Positions 1 through 8,346 of a stretch of DNA of 64,000 bases are shown one piece after another (positions within the stretch are counted from its first letter, which is position 1; every line of letters begins with the position of its first letter). The translations under genes and the position numbers were made by a program. The notes beneath the pieces are model-generated. The model saw only the letters and a list, made by a program, of their open reading frames with translations. It had not been told where the DNA came from and made no database searches. This DNA comes from RBG-13-68-16 sp050018455 (GTDB taxonomy: Bacteria; Acidobacteriota; Thermoanaerobaculia; Thermoanaerobaculales; Thermoanaerobaculaceae): NCBI GenBank assembly GCA_050018455.1, contig JBEKAA010000016.1:1-64000 (forward strand), given 5' to 3'.

Positions 1-13
1 AGTACAGTCGCAT
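1..13 (-). CDS. start of a leftward gene cut by the window edge
   Basis: On the minus strand an ATG sits at 13-11, preceded six bases upstream by a strong AAGGAGG-type ribosome binding site (minus-strand reading of 19-27). Only the first four codons (M-R-L-Y) are inside the window, so no function can be assigned. The gene would be divergent from the hypothetical gene at 263, and 14-262 would be the shared upstream region. The call rests only on the start codon and the ribosome binding site. Confidence 0.35.
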
Positions 14-262
14 CGGCTCCTCCTTCCTTCAGCTGCCTCGCAAGCAGCTTCTTTCTCCCAACACCGAGCCTAATCCCTCGGCGAAGGGGGAGCCTCCTAG
101 ATGATTCTCAGGTACGCATGTAGCTGAATTGCAGCCGGCGGCCATCTGACCCGTTCCCATGTGAGAGGTCATGGTGCGACCTGTCGCCCTCATGCAACAG
201 CCGGCTGACGCCAGATCGCGGGGCCGCTTGATTCCCGGACGTTTCGGCGCGACCCTCGCGGC

Positions 263-598
263 ATGAGCGAGAAGACGGTCCGCCGGCAGCTTCGGGAACT
301 CGCCGCCCACGCGTACGAGGAGGAGCTGCGCCAGGCGCTGGCGCCGCTCGCCGCGGCGTTCGAACGGTGGAAGGTCCGCGCCGCCTCGAGCTTCGAGGTC
401 TCCGACCTGATCCACGAGTTCCACCAGGGCCCGTCGCGCCGGATCTGGGGGACGTACAACGCCCTCAAGCCCGATGCCCTCGTGGCGCGGGCCGTCGCCC
501 TCGGTCTCCTCGCGCCCGGGAGCCTGCCCCCGGAGGTTGCGACGTCGCTGGCCCAGAAGATCGAGACGTTCAGGGAGATCGCCCGGGACAGCGACTAG
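263..598 (+). CDS. conserved hypothetical protein, 111 aa
   Basis: Small soluble protein with no signal peptide or membrane segment. It begins with a basic helix (SEKTVRRQLRELAAHAYEEE) and is predicted mostly helical, with a central SSFEVSDLIHEFHQG segment. I recall similar sequences as uncharacterised conserved proteins in soil bacteria but cannot assign a role. No strong ribosome binding site is visible before the ATG. It precedes a toxin-antitoxin pair by about 200 bases, too far to argue for an operon. The coding call is supported by a conserved-looking composition and strong G/C bias at third positions. Confidence 0.6.
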   Translation: MSEKTVRRQLRELAAHAYEEELRQALAPLAAAFERWKVRAASSFEVSDLIHEFHQGPSRRIWGTYNALKPDALVARAVALGLLAPGSLPPEVATSLAQKIETFREIARDSD

Positions 599-748
599 AT
601 CCGCGCGGTCTGTCGGACGCAGGGTCCGACGCCCGGTGATCGTCTCCTGCCTTCCGACACCCTCCGGGACACCGCGGACTGGGGCGGCGTCGGGACGCCC
701 GAGGCGGCAGGAGCGCTGCCTGAGAGACGGGCGGCCGAAGAGCCGGGG

Positions 749-777
749 TTGCACCGGCGTAATGGATGTATTACATT
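749..777 (+). promoter_or_regulatory. candidate promoter with embedded operator for the toxin-antitoxin pair
   Basis: A -35-like TTGCAC (749-754) and a -10-like TACATT (772-777) are 17 bases apart. Between and partly over them lies the inverted repeat GTAAT-6-ATTAC at 759-774. It is an AT-rich island in GC-rich DNA directly upstream of a ribbon-helix-helix antitoxin, the usual place for autoregulation. The implied transcript would start about ten bases before the antitoxin ATG. Inferred from sequence only. Confidence 0.4.
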
Positions 778-793
778 GTCACCGGAGGGTGCC

Positions 794-1012
794 ATGGCGG
801 TGCAGACCGTGCGACTGCCGGAGGCGATTGCCCGGCGTCTCGAAAAGCTCGCGAAGAGCACGAAGCGCTCGAAGTCGTCGTTCATCGTCGAGGCACTCCA
901 GACCTACCTCGACGAGCGCGACGACCTCGAGACGGCGCTCGCCCGCGTGCGCGAGCCGCAGGCGAAGTACGTCGATCACGACGAGGTCAAGCGTGCCCTC
1001 GGCATCGATTAG
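794..1012 (+). CDS. ribbon-helix-helix antitoxin (CopG/RelB-like)
   Basis: 72-residue protein beginning MAVQTVRLPEAIARRLEKLA, a typical ribbon-helix-helix pattern: an N-terminal strand that contacts DNA, then KSTKRSKSSFIVEALQTYL for the two helices. The C-terminal part (about 45-72) is charged and probably binds the toxin. The start at 794 is chosen over the upstream frame start at 749 because GGAGG at 784-788 is correctly spaced and the family begins here. The last codons overlap the toxin start by 20 bases, which suggests translational coupling. The family neutralises RelE/ParE toxins and represses its own operon; the palindrome at 759-774 is the likely target. Confidence 0.8.
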   Translation: MAVQTVRLPEAIARRLEKLAKSTKRSKSSFIVEALQTYLDERDDLETALARVREPQAKYVDHDEVKRALGID

Positions 1013-1256
1013 GTGGGAGCGGCGGGCGGTCAAGGAGCTCGAAGCGCTCCCCCGAACCGCGCAGCGGCGCGTCGTCGAGGCCGTTGAGTCCCTCCGCGAC
1101 GAGCCGTTCAAGGGCGAGCAGCTCGCGGCCGAGTGGAAGGGGCTGCGCCGCCTCCGCGTCGGCCGCTACCGCGTGATCTACGCGTACGACGGGCGCCAGT
1201 TCCTGATCCTCGTGGTGCGCGCCGGCCACCGCAAGGAGGCCCGCCGGCAGGGTTGA
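993..1256 (+). CDS. RelE/ParE-family toxin
   Basis: 87-residue basic protein from a GTG start at 993 (Shine-Dalgarno-like ACGAGG at 981-986) that overlaps the antitoxin end. It has the RelE fold signature: N-terminal helices (RAVKELEALPRTAQRRVVEA), then WKGLRRLRVGRYRVIYAYD and the terminal strand FLILVVRAGHRKEA. In RelE proteins the Arg of GRYRVIY and the basic residues near GHRK contribute to ribosome-dependent mRNA cleavage; ParE proteins share the fold but act on gyrase. Sequence alone does not separate the two, though the RYRVIY...GHRKE pattern favours RelE. It forms a type II toxin-antitoxin module with the gene at 794. Confidence 0.8.
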   Translation: MPSASIRWERRAVKELEALPRTAQRRVVEAVESLRDEPFKGEQLAAEWKGLRRLRVGRYRVIYAYDGRQFLILVVRAGHRKEARRQG

Positions 1257-1393
1257 GGCGCGTCGCCTGGCGCGCGCGAACTGAGGCTTGACGCGATCGG
1301 TACCGGGTCCGGCATCGTTGATGAGTCAGGCTGTCGCCACGCACGGGTCAAGGTTGCTCTTGGCACCGGCTACATAGTTGCGACGGGTCGGTG

Positions 1394-2233
1394 TCACTCG
1401 ACGCCACGCGTCGCGGCGGGCACGAACTCCTCCAGCTTGCGCAGGCGCAGCGTCGGGTCCGCGGCGAAATCCTGCCGCAGCCACCCCAGGTGCCCGGCCC
1501 CGAAGATCACCAGGACGCGGTCCTCGGGAGTCGCCACCAGCTTGGCGACGTTGTTGTAGATGCGCGCGTTCCGCCGGTACCACTCCGCCAGCAGGTCCGG
1601 CCCGGCGTAGTCGCCCGGCTCCCCATAGCGCGCCTCGAGAACGTAGAAGCCGACGTCCTGCGCCACCCTCGCGTCGGAGTTCATGAAGAGGAACGTCTGG
1701 AGCACGGTGTGGGTCTTCAGGTACTGGTCCTGCGCCTTCACCATCTCCCCGATCTCGCCCATCATCGCTTCGAGCTTGGCCGACTGCCCGGTCGCCTTGG
1801 CGTAGTCGAGGACGCGCTGGAAGGGAAACTCGGCCTCCTCGTCGACCGGGTAGATCGTCGTGTGGCCCAGGTCCTTCGCCAGCCGAAAGCCGATCTGCTC
1901 CACCTCGTTGCGTGAGAGCGGCCGGGTGCCGGTGAGGTACTCCGCATAGCGCTTCGGGACCGCGTCGGTACCGTAGTCCGCCTCCACCGCGATCTTCGTC
2001 GGCTGGAACTTCTTGAGCGCAGCCTCGAGCTCGGCGATCTCCTCCTGGCGCTTTGGAGAGAGGACGTCGTCAGCCTGCATGTTGAAGATGTCGCGCCCAG
2101 GGTTCGCCATGTGATAGACGCCCAGCACCAGCACCTCGGCGCGCGTTCCTTCCGCCTTGGGCGGCGTGCCCTGCGCCTGAGCCGACACCCCGATCGCCGT
2201 CGCTGCCAGAAGACACAGAACCGTTATTCGCAT
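1394..2233 (-). CDS. exported DUF5694 (TraB/Tiki-like) protein
   Basis: 279 residues with a cleavable signal peptide (MRITVLCLLAATAIGVSAQA). The mature protein has two GxxH motifs, GVYH near residue 39 (LVLGVYHMANPGRD) and GAGH near 245 (VIFGAGHLGWL), plus KIAVE near residue 82. This GxxH/E/GxxH set is typical of the TraB/PrgY/Tiki superfamily of putative metalloproteases, and the overall pattern matches DUF5694. A periplasmic location is inferred from the signal peptide; the substrate is unknown. The gene stands alone, with a repeat region upstream. Confidence 0.8.
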   Translation of the reverse strand: MRITVLCLLAATAIGVSAQAQGTPPKAEGTRAEVLVLGVYHMANPGRDIFNMQADDVLSPKRQEEIAELEAALKKFQPTKIAVEADYGTDAVPKRYAEYLTGTRPLSRNEVEQIGFRLAKDLGHTTIYPVDEEAEFPFQRVLDYAKATGQSAKLEAMMGEIGEMVKAQDQYLKTHTVLQTFLFMNSDARVAQDVGFYVLEARYGEPGDYAGPDLLAEWYRRNARIYNNVAKLVATPEDRVLVIFGAGHLGWLRQDFAADPTLRLRKLEEFVPAATRGVE

Positions 2234-2388
2234 CAGTTCACCCCCTGATAACGATAAACGTACGACCGGGCATGGCGGTTCCCTAACCGGCGCGTCCGTT
2301 GGCCGGACCGGACCGGCACATGCATCACGATCCGACCACCGTGGACATCAAGGTGATCGAGCCGAATCGTCCGGGTGTGGGAATAGGC

Positions 2389-2865
2389 GTCATACCAATT
2401 TGCCATCAGTCGTAGAGGATTGCCTGTCATTGTCCAGAGAGTCTTCCCGGCCTGTGGCGATCTGCGGACCGAGGGCGGGGGCAAGCCTCGCCCCTACACC
2501 AGATAACGCACAGCATTCCCGGGTTGGGGTCGTCTCTGTTTCTGTAGGGGCGGCCCTTGCGGCCGCCCGTGAAACGAGGTCGCGATACAGACGGCCCCAC
2601 CGGCCCTGCGTTTCCAAATACCACGTTCATGGTCCGGGGTGAGCCCACGGCTCATGAAGATCGCGAGGAGCGAATCCCCCTGCGGGACAGGTCGCCGAAG
2701 CAGTCTCGCGGTTCACGGAGGGTCGTAGGCACCAGGATGCGGACGAGATCGCTTCCCCCACGTCGTCGCTTCGCTCCTCCTCGGGGCAGGCTCTGCCCCG
2801 CCTGCGGCGGGACTCCTCGCGATGACAGTGATTTCTCTACATGGGCCGGTGAATTGGTATGAGAC
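2389..2865. repeat. composite palindromic repeat, family 2
   Basis: The ends are inverted copies: GTCATACCAATT at 2389-2400 and, inverted, AATTGGTATGAG at 2852-2863. The inner left arm TTGCCATCAGTCGTAGAG also occurs, inverted, in the repeat at 12827-13012. The interior holds a second paired motif: GGGCGGGGGCAAGCCTCGCCCCTAC near 2474 is answered by GTAGGGGCGGCCCTTGCGGCC near 2545. The right arm holds CTCCTCCTCGGGGCAGG and a related hairpin. No credible gene lies in 2234-2999, so this element accounts for most of the interval. Confidence 0.7.
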
Positions 2866-2999
2866 AGCAACGGCGGGCAGGGGCCGGTCCAGCTCACGAC
2901 GTACCTGACGCCCACTCCCATCTCACCCGTCCCCATCCTGGCACCCGATCCTCTGGGTTGGAATCAGGCTTGGCACGATCGAGATCACGATTCAAGATT

Positions 3000-4283
3000 T
3001 CACTTCTTGAAATACCTGACCGTGCGGAACGGATGACTCACGACGCCGGCGATGATGCTGACGTTCATGATGATCGTGTACGGGAAATAGAAGAACAGCG
3101 CAAGCGCCATCGCGGGATAGGGGCGCACCTTGAATCGGATCAACGCACCGATCGAGAGGAGGAGCGTGATGATGCCTGAGAGGACGCCGAAGATGTTCAG
3201 CACCGACACGCCCCATTCCGGCACTTTGTAAAGCACGTAGAACGGCCCCCAGAGCGAGAACCAACGCACGATGTAGATGCCTGCGCCCATCCCGGAACCG
3301 TGCGGCCACCAGTACCAGACCTCGTACGCGGTCAACGGGAAGAACAGGAACGAGAAGATCGTCCACCAGCACTGGTTCGTGTAGAGGAACGCTGTCGCGG
3401 GCGTCGGTGCGTTCCGGAACATCCCGCGGTGCTTCGCCAGGGTCTGGAGTGCGCCGACGTACCACCGCATCCGCTGCCGGATCAGCGAGAGGACGCTCGG
3501 GCGGGCGGAGGTGTAGACAATCGCTCCTTCGCAGGTCTTCACGGTGAAGCCGGCACGCATCAAGGCGAGGCTGATGTCCATGTCCTCCGTCAGTGTGTCG
3601 GCGCGGAACGATCCCGACAACTGCAGCGCGCTCCGGCGGAAGCAGGCGACGTTGCCGAAAAACCAGACGCTGCTGCCGAAGACGCGCTCGAACGAGGTCC
3701 GGATCAGGTTGTTCATCGCGTACTCGACGGCCTGGCAGTGGCCGACGAATCCCGTCGGCTTCTCGACCAGCACTACCGCATTCGTCGCGCCGACCTTCTC
3801 GTCCGCGAGCGGCTCGACGAGGGCGAAGAACGTATCCGGCGTGATGGTGACGTCAGCGTCGACGGTGATGATCAGCGGGGCGGTGGCGTGGCGCAGCCCT
3901 TCGTTGAGGGCGCCGACCTTGCCATCGTGCGCGACCTCCACGAGCGTAACCCCCGTCCTCTCGTGGCGCGCCCTGTACGCGCGGACCGCGGCGACCGTTC
4001 CGTCGGTCGATGCGTCATCGATGACGATGAGCTCGCAGAGCTCCTTTGGATAGCCGGAACGCTCGATGGACTCGAGGCATCGTTCGATGTTCCCCTCTTC
4101 GTTGAACGTCGGAACGAGAATGCTGATCCTGGGCAGCGGGCCTCGGGCCTTCTGCTCGCCGCGCCGTCTCCGGAGCGAAAGGAGATAGAGGGCGAGCAAG
4201 AACCCGAGGAAGCAGAAGAGGACGAACGAGAGCGTCGCACCGGCGTTCATCACCCCATTGTCCGACCAGAGCACGATCCTCAT
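3000..4283 (-). CDS. membrane glycosyltransferase family 2 (PgaC/poly-GlcNAc synthase-like)
   Basis: 427 residues: an N-terminal membrane segment (about 14-35), a cytosolic GT-A domain (about 52-280) and four or five C-terminal membrane segments. The GT-A domain shows the family motifs: IDDASTDGT for nucleotide-sugar binding, DAD (TVDADVTI) for the metal-binding DxD, TEDMD for the catalytic acid, and QRMRWYVG, the Q-x-x-R-W motif of processive synthases. It probably polymerises or transfers a hexosamine or related sugar to make an exopolysaccharide; the exact sugar is not readable. An alternative start is the Met at residue 12 (4250), which has a weak GGGGT upstream. A sugar-epimerase remnant directly upstream hints that this was once part of a larger polysaccharide locus. 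Confidence 0.85.
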   Translation of the reverse strand: MRIVLWSDNGVMNAGATLSFVLFCFLGFLLALYLLSLRRRRGEQKARGPLPRISILVPTFNEEGNIERCLESIERSGYPKELCELIVIDDASTDGTVAAVRAYRARHERTGVTLVEVAHDGKVGALNEGLRHATAPLIITVDADVTITPDTFFALVEPLADEKVGATNAVVLVEKPTGFVGHCQAVEYAMNNLIRTSFERVFGSSVWFFGNVACFRRSALQLSGSFRADTLTEDMDISLALMRAGFTVKTCEGAIVYTSARPSVLSLIRQRMRWYVGALQTLAKHRGMFRNAPTPATAFLYTNQCWWTIFSFLFFPLTAYEVWYWWPHGSGMGAGIYIVRWFSLWGPFYVLYKVPEWGVSVLNIFGVLSGIITLLLSIGALIRFKVRPYPAMALALFFYFPYTIIMNVSIIAGVVSHPFRTVRYFKK

Positions 4284-4301
4284 GGAACCATCAGATGTCT
4301 G

Positions 4302-4442
4302 CTAGCGACCGTCTCGCACCGGCCGCTTCTGGAAAAAAGGGCTCGTCTTCTGCAGCCTTTCTTCGAGTTCCAAGTTCGGCTCCCATTTCAGGATCTTCTT
4401 CGCGCGATCGATGGTCGGCTGCCGTTGCTTCCGGTCGTCGCC
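4302..4442 (-). pseudogene. C-terminal remnant of a UDP-glucuronate decarboxylase/epimerase (SDR family)
   Basis: The 46-codon segment from GDDRKQRQP through LKWEPNLELEERLQKT to FFQKR matches the C-terminal end of NAD-dependent UDP-glucuronate decarboxylases and related epimerases, where a D-x-x-x-R-x-P-D-I stretch is followed by LGWEP and the last helices. The Rossmann domain and active site are missing, and the reading frame upstream (4443-4532) does not resemble the family. It lies next to the GT2 gene, consistent with decay of a nucleotide-sugar locus. Confidence 0.55.
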
Positions 4443-4532
4443 GCGACCGTTCGTGCAGGCGAAGGTGCTTTCGGTGATTGGAGGCTCCTCTTCAACGAGC
4501 CGGAGTGTGGGGGTGGCTTGGAGTTGTGTCAA

Positions 4533-5021
4533 GACCGCGACGTGACGCCCTCAGGTTCGGGTCGGTGGGACAGACGAGGTCGAAGTGGGGTCAGGCCGCG
4601 GAGACGAGGTGCGGAGCCCCGCCGGGCAGGCCTCTCGGGGAGGCCCTCGTCCAGGCGATCGGTTCTCGGTAGGTAGCGAGGCGAACCAGCCCTTTCTCCT
4701 CCAGTTCAGCCAGATGGGTACCTGGCATCCGTCCCGCCACCCGTCCTGCGCTCCCGGGTGCGCTGAGTGGCCCCGGCGCGACCGCTCCCGAGAAGCGTGC
4801 GACCCGCGACGGGATGCAGTGCCCGAGGTGAGGCATGAGACAGGTGTCGATGGGCACGGGCGAATTACGAGAGGCGCCGGCAGCGCCATCGCAACATCCT
4901 GGACCTGGGCTCAGGAACCGGCATCAGGCCTGCAGTTACGTTCTCTCCCAGCGGCGACCCTCCCCGTTCGCCGGTCCAGGTCTCTACAATATCTGAGGCC
5001 GTCGTTCGTCTACAGGAGCTG
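4533..5021. other. intergenic region without a recognisable gene
   Basis: About 490 bases of GC-rich DNA between the epimerase remnant and the sigma factor. Open frames exist on both strands but none has family resemblance or a good ribosome binding site. The only suggestive site is TACAAT at 4985-4990, 31 bases before the sigma-factor ATG, without a convincing -35 partner. Confidence 0.4.
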
Positions 5022-5612
5022 ATGGACGAGACGGCGAGCATCGTCTTGATGACCGAGCATGACCGGCACATCGCCGAGATCATCGCGGGAGAGCGGTCCC
5101 GGCTCCGCAACTTCATCCGCAAGCGGGTGCCGAACGAGGCCGACGCCGAGGATCTGCTCCAGGACGTCTTCTACGAGGTCGTCGAGGCCTACCGGTTGAT
5201 GGAGCCGGTGCAGCGATGGAGCGCCTGGATGTTCAAGGTCGCTCGCAATCGCATCATCGACCTCCTCCGCAAGAAGAAGTTCGAGCCGTCCGGAAGCGAC
5301 CCGGTGGCGGTCTCCGACGAGGGAGAGGAGCTCCTGCTGGAGGACGTGCTGCCGTCGCCGGATGCCGGCCCCGCGGAGGTCTACGCGCAAACCGTTTTCC
5401 TGCACGAGCTCGAGGAGGCCCTCGGCGAGCTGCCGCGGGAGCAAAGGGACGTGTTCATCGCGCACGAGCTCGAAGGGACCAGCTTCAAGGAGATCGCCGC
5501 CCGGACGGGCGTTGGGGTGAACACGCTGCTCTCGCGCAAGCGATATGCCGTGCTTCACCTGCGGCGCCGGCTCCGGGCCATCTACGACGAATTCGTGAAG
5601 ACGGGAGATTGA
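5022..5612 (+). CDS. ECF-type RNA polymerase sigma factor
   Basis: 196 residues. Region 2 (about 25-95) carries NEADAEDLLQDVFYEVVEAY and the core-binding and -10-recognition segment around WMFKVARNRIIDLLRKKK. Region 4 (about 132-190) ends with the helix-turn-helix FKEIAARTGVGVNTLLSRKRYAVL, which reads the -35 element. Between them is an acidic linker (SDEGEELLLEDVLPSPDAG). No region 1 or 3 is present, so it is an ECF sigma factor. The start has CAGGAG at 5013-5018. The next gene begins six bases after the stop and encodes a membrane protein, the usual position for a regulator or co-expressed partner. Confidence 0.92.
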   Translation: MDETASIVLMTEHDRHIAEIIAGERSRLRNFIRKRVPNEADAEDLLQDVFYEVVEAYRLMEPVQRWSAWMFKVARNRIIDLLRKKKFEPSGSDPVAVSDEGEELLLEDVLPSPDAGPAEVYAQTVFLHELEEALGELPREQRDVFIAHELEGTSFKEIAARTGVGVNTLLSRKRYAVLHLRRRLRAIYDEFVKTGD

Positions 5613-5617
5613 CAGAG

Positions 5618-5953
5618 ATGAGACGCCATCGTTTTGTTCGCATGCTGAGGTTCTTGCCGTTCGCGGTGCTGTTCGTCGCCCTGTTCGGCTTCGTGGTCAT
5701 GGCCTTGTGGAACTGGCTCATGCCGGCGCTCTTCGGCTTGAAGGTCGTCGGCTACTGGCAGGCCCTGGGCCTGGTGGTCCTGTGCAGGATCCTCTTCGGA
5801 GGGCGTGGCTCGATGGGCCGACACGGGCACTGGCGTCACCGCATGAAGGAACGCTGGGAGCGGATGACGCCGGAGGAACGGGAGCGATTCCGCCAGGGAT
5901 TCTACGGTCGGTGGGGGTGCGCCCCACCGCCGGACTCGATGCCGACCGAATGA
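5618..5953 (+). CDS. small inner-membrane protein paired with the sigma factor
   Basis: 111 residues beginning MRRHRFVRMLRFLPF with two membrane segments (about 12-34 and 42-62) joined by a short loop containing WNWLMPALFGL and WQALGLVVLCRILFGG. The cytosolic tail is basic and charged (HWRHRMKERWERMTPEERERFRQG). Proteins with this W-NWLMP...WQALGL..L.RILFGG pattern are common next to ECF sigma genes, but I know of no established function. Spacing of five bases to the sigma gene argues for one operon. A role in controlling the sigma factor is inference from position. Confidence 0.75.
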   Translation: MRRHRFVRMLRFLPFAVLFVALFGFVVMALWNWLMPALFGLKVVGYWQALGLVVLCRILFGGRGSMGRHGHWRHRMKERWERMTPEERERFRQGFYGRWGCAPPPDSMPTE

Positions 5954-6096
5954 GCGCGGGGCCTGCTCCAGGCGTCGAAAGGCGCCCATGACTACGGCAA
6001 CTACCACTGCCAGCCTTCCGTATTCGAGCCCAACAGGACCGGGCTCGAATGTCGAGGGTCAGCGCGCCGTGAACCGTCACCATTCGGGGAGGAGAG

Positions 6097-6810
6097 ATGA
6101 CCTCAACCAAGAGGACCGCGCGATTCGCAGGACTGCTGTACCTGCTCGTGGGCATCACCGGCTTCTTCAGCCTCATGGTCGTCCCCGGCAAGCTGATCGT
6201 GCGGGGGAACGCCACCGCGACGGCCAGTAATATCCTCTCGCACGAGTCGCTCTTCCGTCTCGGCGTTGTCAGCAACCTCGTCGCCTCGACGGTCTTCATC
6301 TTCCTCGCGCTGGTGCTCTACCGGCTGCTTAAGGGGGTGAACCAGCACCACGCTTCGCTCATGACGATACTGGTCTTTGTCCAGGTCCCGCTGGCGTTTC
6401 TGAACGAGCTGAACCACCTCGCCGCCCTCCTGCTCGTGCGCGGCGCCGACTTTCTGTCCGTATTCGACAAGCCCCAGCGGGACGCCCTGGCGATGTTGTT
6501 CCTCAATCTGGAGGGCCAGGGAACCATCGTCTCCCAGATCTTCTGGGGTCTCTGGCTCCTTCCATTCGGGGTGCTCGTGTTCAGGTCGGGCCTTCTTCCC
6601 CGCGTCCTGGGCGTCTGGCTGATCGTCAACGGGTTCGCGTATTTGACCATGAGCTTCTCGGGCCTACTGGTACCCCAGTACTACGACATGGTTTTTCGCA
6701 TCGCCTCCCCCGCCCTCCTCGGAGAGATGGCGATCATGCTGTGGCTCCTGATCATGGGCGCGAAGCCGCAGCCGCTGGACGCCGCAGCCTCGTCGTCGGC
6801 GGCTGTTTAG
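6097..6810 (+). CDS. DUF4386 family integral membrane protein
   Basis: 237 residues with six predicted membrane helices starting with TARFAGLLYLLVGITGFFSLM. The pattern (RxAGxLYLLVGxxGxF near the N terminus, a FL-ELNHLAALLL helix, FWGLWLLPFGVLVFRSG and LPRVLGVWLIVNGFAYL) matches the DUF4386 family of unknown function. A GGGGAGGAGAG ribosome binding site immediately precedes the ATG. It is not clearly part of an operon, as 143 bases separate it from the upstream membrane gene. Confidence 0.85.
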   Translation: MTSTKRTARFAGLLYLLVGITGFFSLMVVPGKLIVRGNATATASNILSHESLFRLGVVSNLVASTVFIFLALVLYRLLKGVNQHHASLMTILVFVQVPLAFLNELNHLAALLLVRGADFLSVFDKPQRDALAMLFLNLEGQGTIVSQIFWGLWLLPFGVLVFRSGLLPRVLGVWLIVNGFAYLTMSFSGLLVPQYYDMVFRIASPALLGEMAIMLWLLIMGAKPQPLDAAASSSAAV

Positions 6811-6982
6811 CCTGCGCTGCAGATGGCCACCAGCGTCTTCTCGTACGTCATGCCGATCCTGCCGTACGACCTCGCCGCAGCCCGTCTTGGTCAGGGACGG
6901 CTACCATGAGAGCTGGTAACGCAACCGTCCTTCGTTTACAGGATTCTCAGGCGAGAAGGACATCGCGTGGGGAGAAGAGACG

Positions 6983-7639
6983 ATGAAAGCCCGACAGGAA
7001 GATGACGATATCGGCAGATTCGGCCGCTGGGCGAAATCGTACGACGGGTCCATCCTGCAGCGCCTCCTCTTTGCGCCTGTACAGGGGTTCACATTAGACG
7101 AGGTGGTGGGCCTGCTCCCTGACCCCAGGGCAGTCCTCGATGTTGGATGCGGGACCGGCGCGCTCCTTCACCGAGTCGCTCGCCGTTTCCCATCCTCCAA
7201 GCTCGCGGGGGTTGACGCCGCGGAAGAGATGATTCGGGTTGCGCAGTCATCCGTCCCCGAGGGTGCTCCCGTCTATTTCGCGCACGGCTTCGCCGAACAG
7301 CTGCCGTTTCCCGCCGCTTCGTTCGATCTGGTGCTGACCACAATGTCGTTCCACCATTGGGCGGACCAAGCGAAGGCTCTTCGTGAGGTGCGCCGCGTGC
7401 TCGTTCCCGGCGGCGTATTCGCGCTGGCCGACGCGATGCTCGTCGGCCCGTTGCGCTGGCTGTTCGCCAGGAGCTTTGGCGGCCGCTTCAACGAGCCATC
7501 AACCCTCAACGGCATGCTGCAAGACGCCGGGTTGCACGTGGCCAAGATCGTCCCGGTGCCCAGATTCTGTGGCACGCTGCAAGTGGCGCTTGCGCGGGCT
7601 GCAGCCGTACGAATTCCTGGTTCGAGGCAGCCAAGCTAG
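6983..7639 (+). CDS. class I SAM-dependent methyltransferase (UbiE-like)
   Basis: 218 residues. Motif I is VLDVGCGTGALL (about 50-61), the acidic residue that holds the SAM ribose follows in LAGVDAAEEMI, and FDLVLTTMSFHHW is the motif IV region. LREVRRVLVPGGVFALAD matches the conserved post-IV segment of the Methyltransf_11 fold. These identify SAM binding but not the acceptor. The ATG follows GGGGAGAAGAGACG. The neighbouring DUF4386 gene gives no substrate clue. Confidence 0.88.
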   Translation: MKARQEDDDIGRFGRWAKSYDGSILQRLLFAPVQGFTLDEVVGLLPDPRAVLDVGCGTGALLHRVARRFPSSKLAGVDAAEEMIRVAQSSVPEGAPVYFAHGFAEQLPFPAASFDLVLTTMSFHHWADQAKALREVRRVLVPGGVFALADAMLVGPLRWLFARSFGGRFNEPSTLNGMLQDAGLHVAKIVPVPRFCGTLQVALARAAAVRIPGSRQPS

Positions 7640-8346
7640 AGACCTGTCCGCGAGCGCCAAGTCACCTACCAGCAACTCCCAGCGACTGGCCGCCTTCGAT
7701 CCGATCGGTACCATGCACGACCATCCAGCCATCCTGCCTACAGAGAGCGCTGCACGGCCTGCAATGACGTCGCGTTGTGTGGTGCTCGGCTCAACTCTCC
7801 TTGAGCCGAAGGGTCGCGTGGCGTCCTGATCTTTCGGACGCGACACCGTGAAACGATGGGTGCGAGGCACGTAGTCAGCCGAACTAGCTCGCACCCGACC
7901 AGGGCTCAACGTGATTGGTGTCAGGATCGACCAGTCCGGCAAAGTTGTCCCACAAACGGGTAAAGGTGTCGGGTTCGCATCGAGGTGAATTGCCGCCGGG
8001 TTGAGGCATGGTTCCGGCCCCGCCGTACCTGACACCCGCTGGACCCGTGCCTTCCGAGCGCCCCCTCGCCGATGAGGCCGCCACCGCCCTGCCACGGTCT
8101 TGACTGGGTCTTGCCGTGGGTGGAATCGGTCAAGGTGAAAAAGGAAATTCCCATCCTATCTTCATCGTTCCTTCCTGCTGAGGTTCCCTTCGAGGGCGTC
8201 GTCTGGGAGGGAGTTCCTCCAGAGGACTTGTGGATTCAAGTGATCAGATTCTCGGGGAAGGGGACACACACACACGAGGCCCGGCAGCAACCACGGACCT
8301 GGTAGACACGCTCACTGAACCTGCGATCAGCGAGCAAGAGGGAGCG
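7640..8346. other. long intergenic region with scattered repeat scars, no gene seen
   Basis: About 700 bases. It contains GGTGTCAGGATCG near 7917 and the motif CGTACCTGACACCC at 8026-8039, one of several dispersed copies in this window. There is a perfect 6-bp hairpin GCGTCC/GGACGC at 7821-7841 with no T-run, and a short (AC)6 run near 8264. The open frames crossing it do not resemble known proteins. Confidence 0.4.

Noticed and set aside
29..754. 241-codon open frame on the minus strand
   Set aside because: Overlaps the better-supported gene at 263-598, is Arg/Gly-rich and has no family resemblance.
4591..4857. 88-codon minus-strand frame with an AELEEKGLVRLA segment
   Set aside because: The segment recalls a winged-helix regulator, but the rest does not, no start site is convincing and the stretch is too short to support a call.
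7821..7841. Hairpin GCGTCC/GGACGC as a terminator
   Set aside because: It has no T-run and lies far from the end of the preceding gene.
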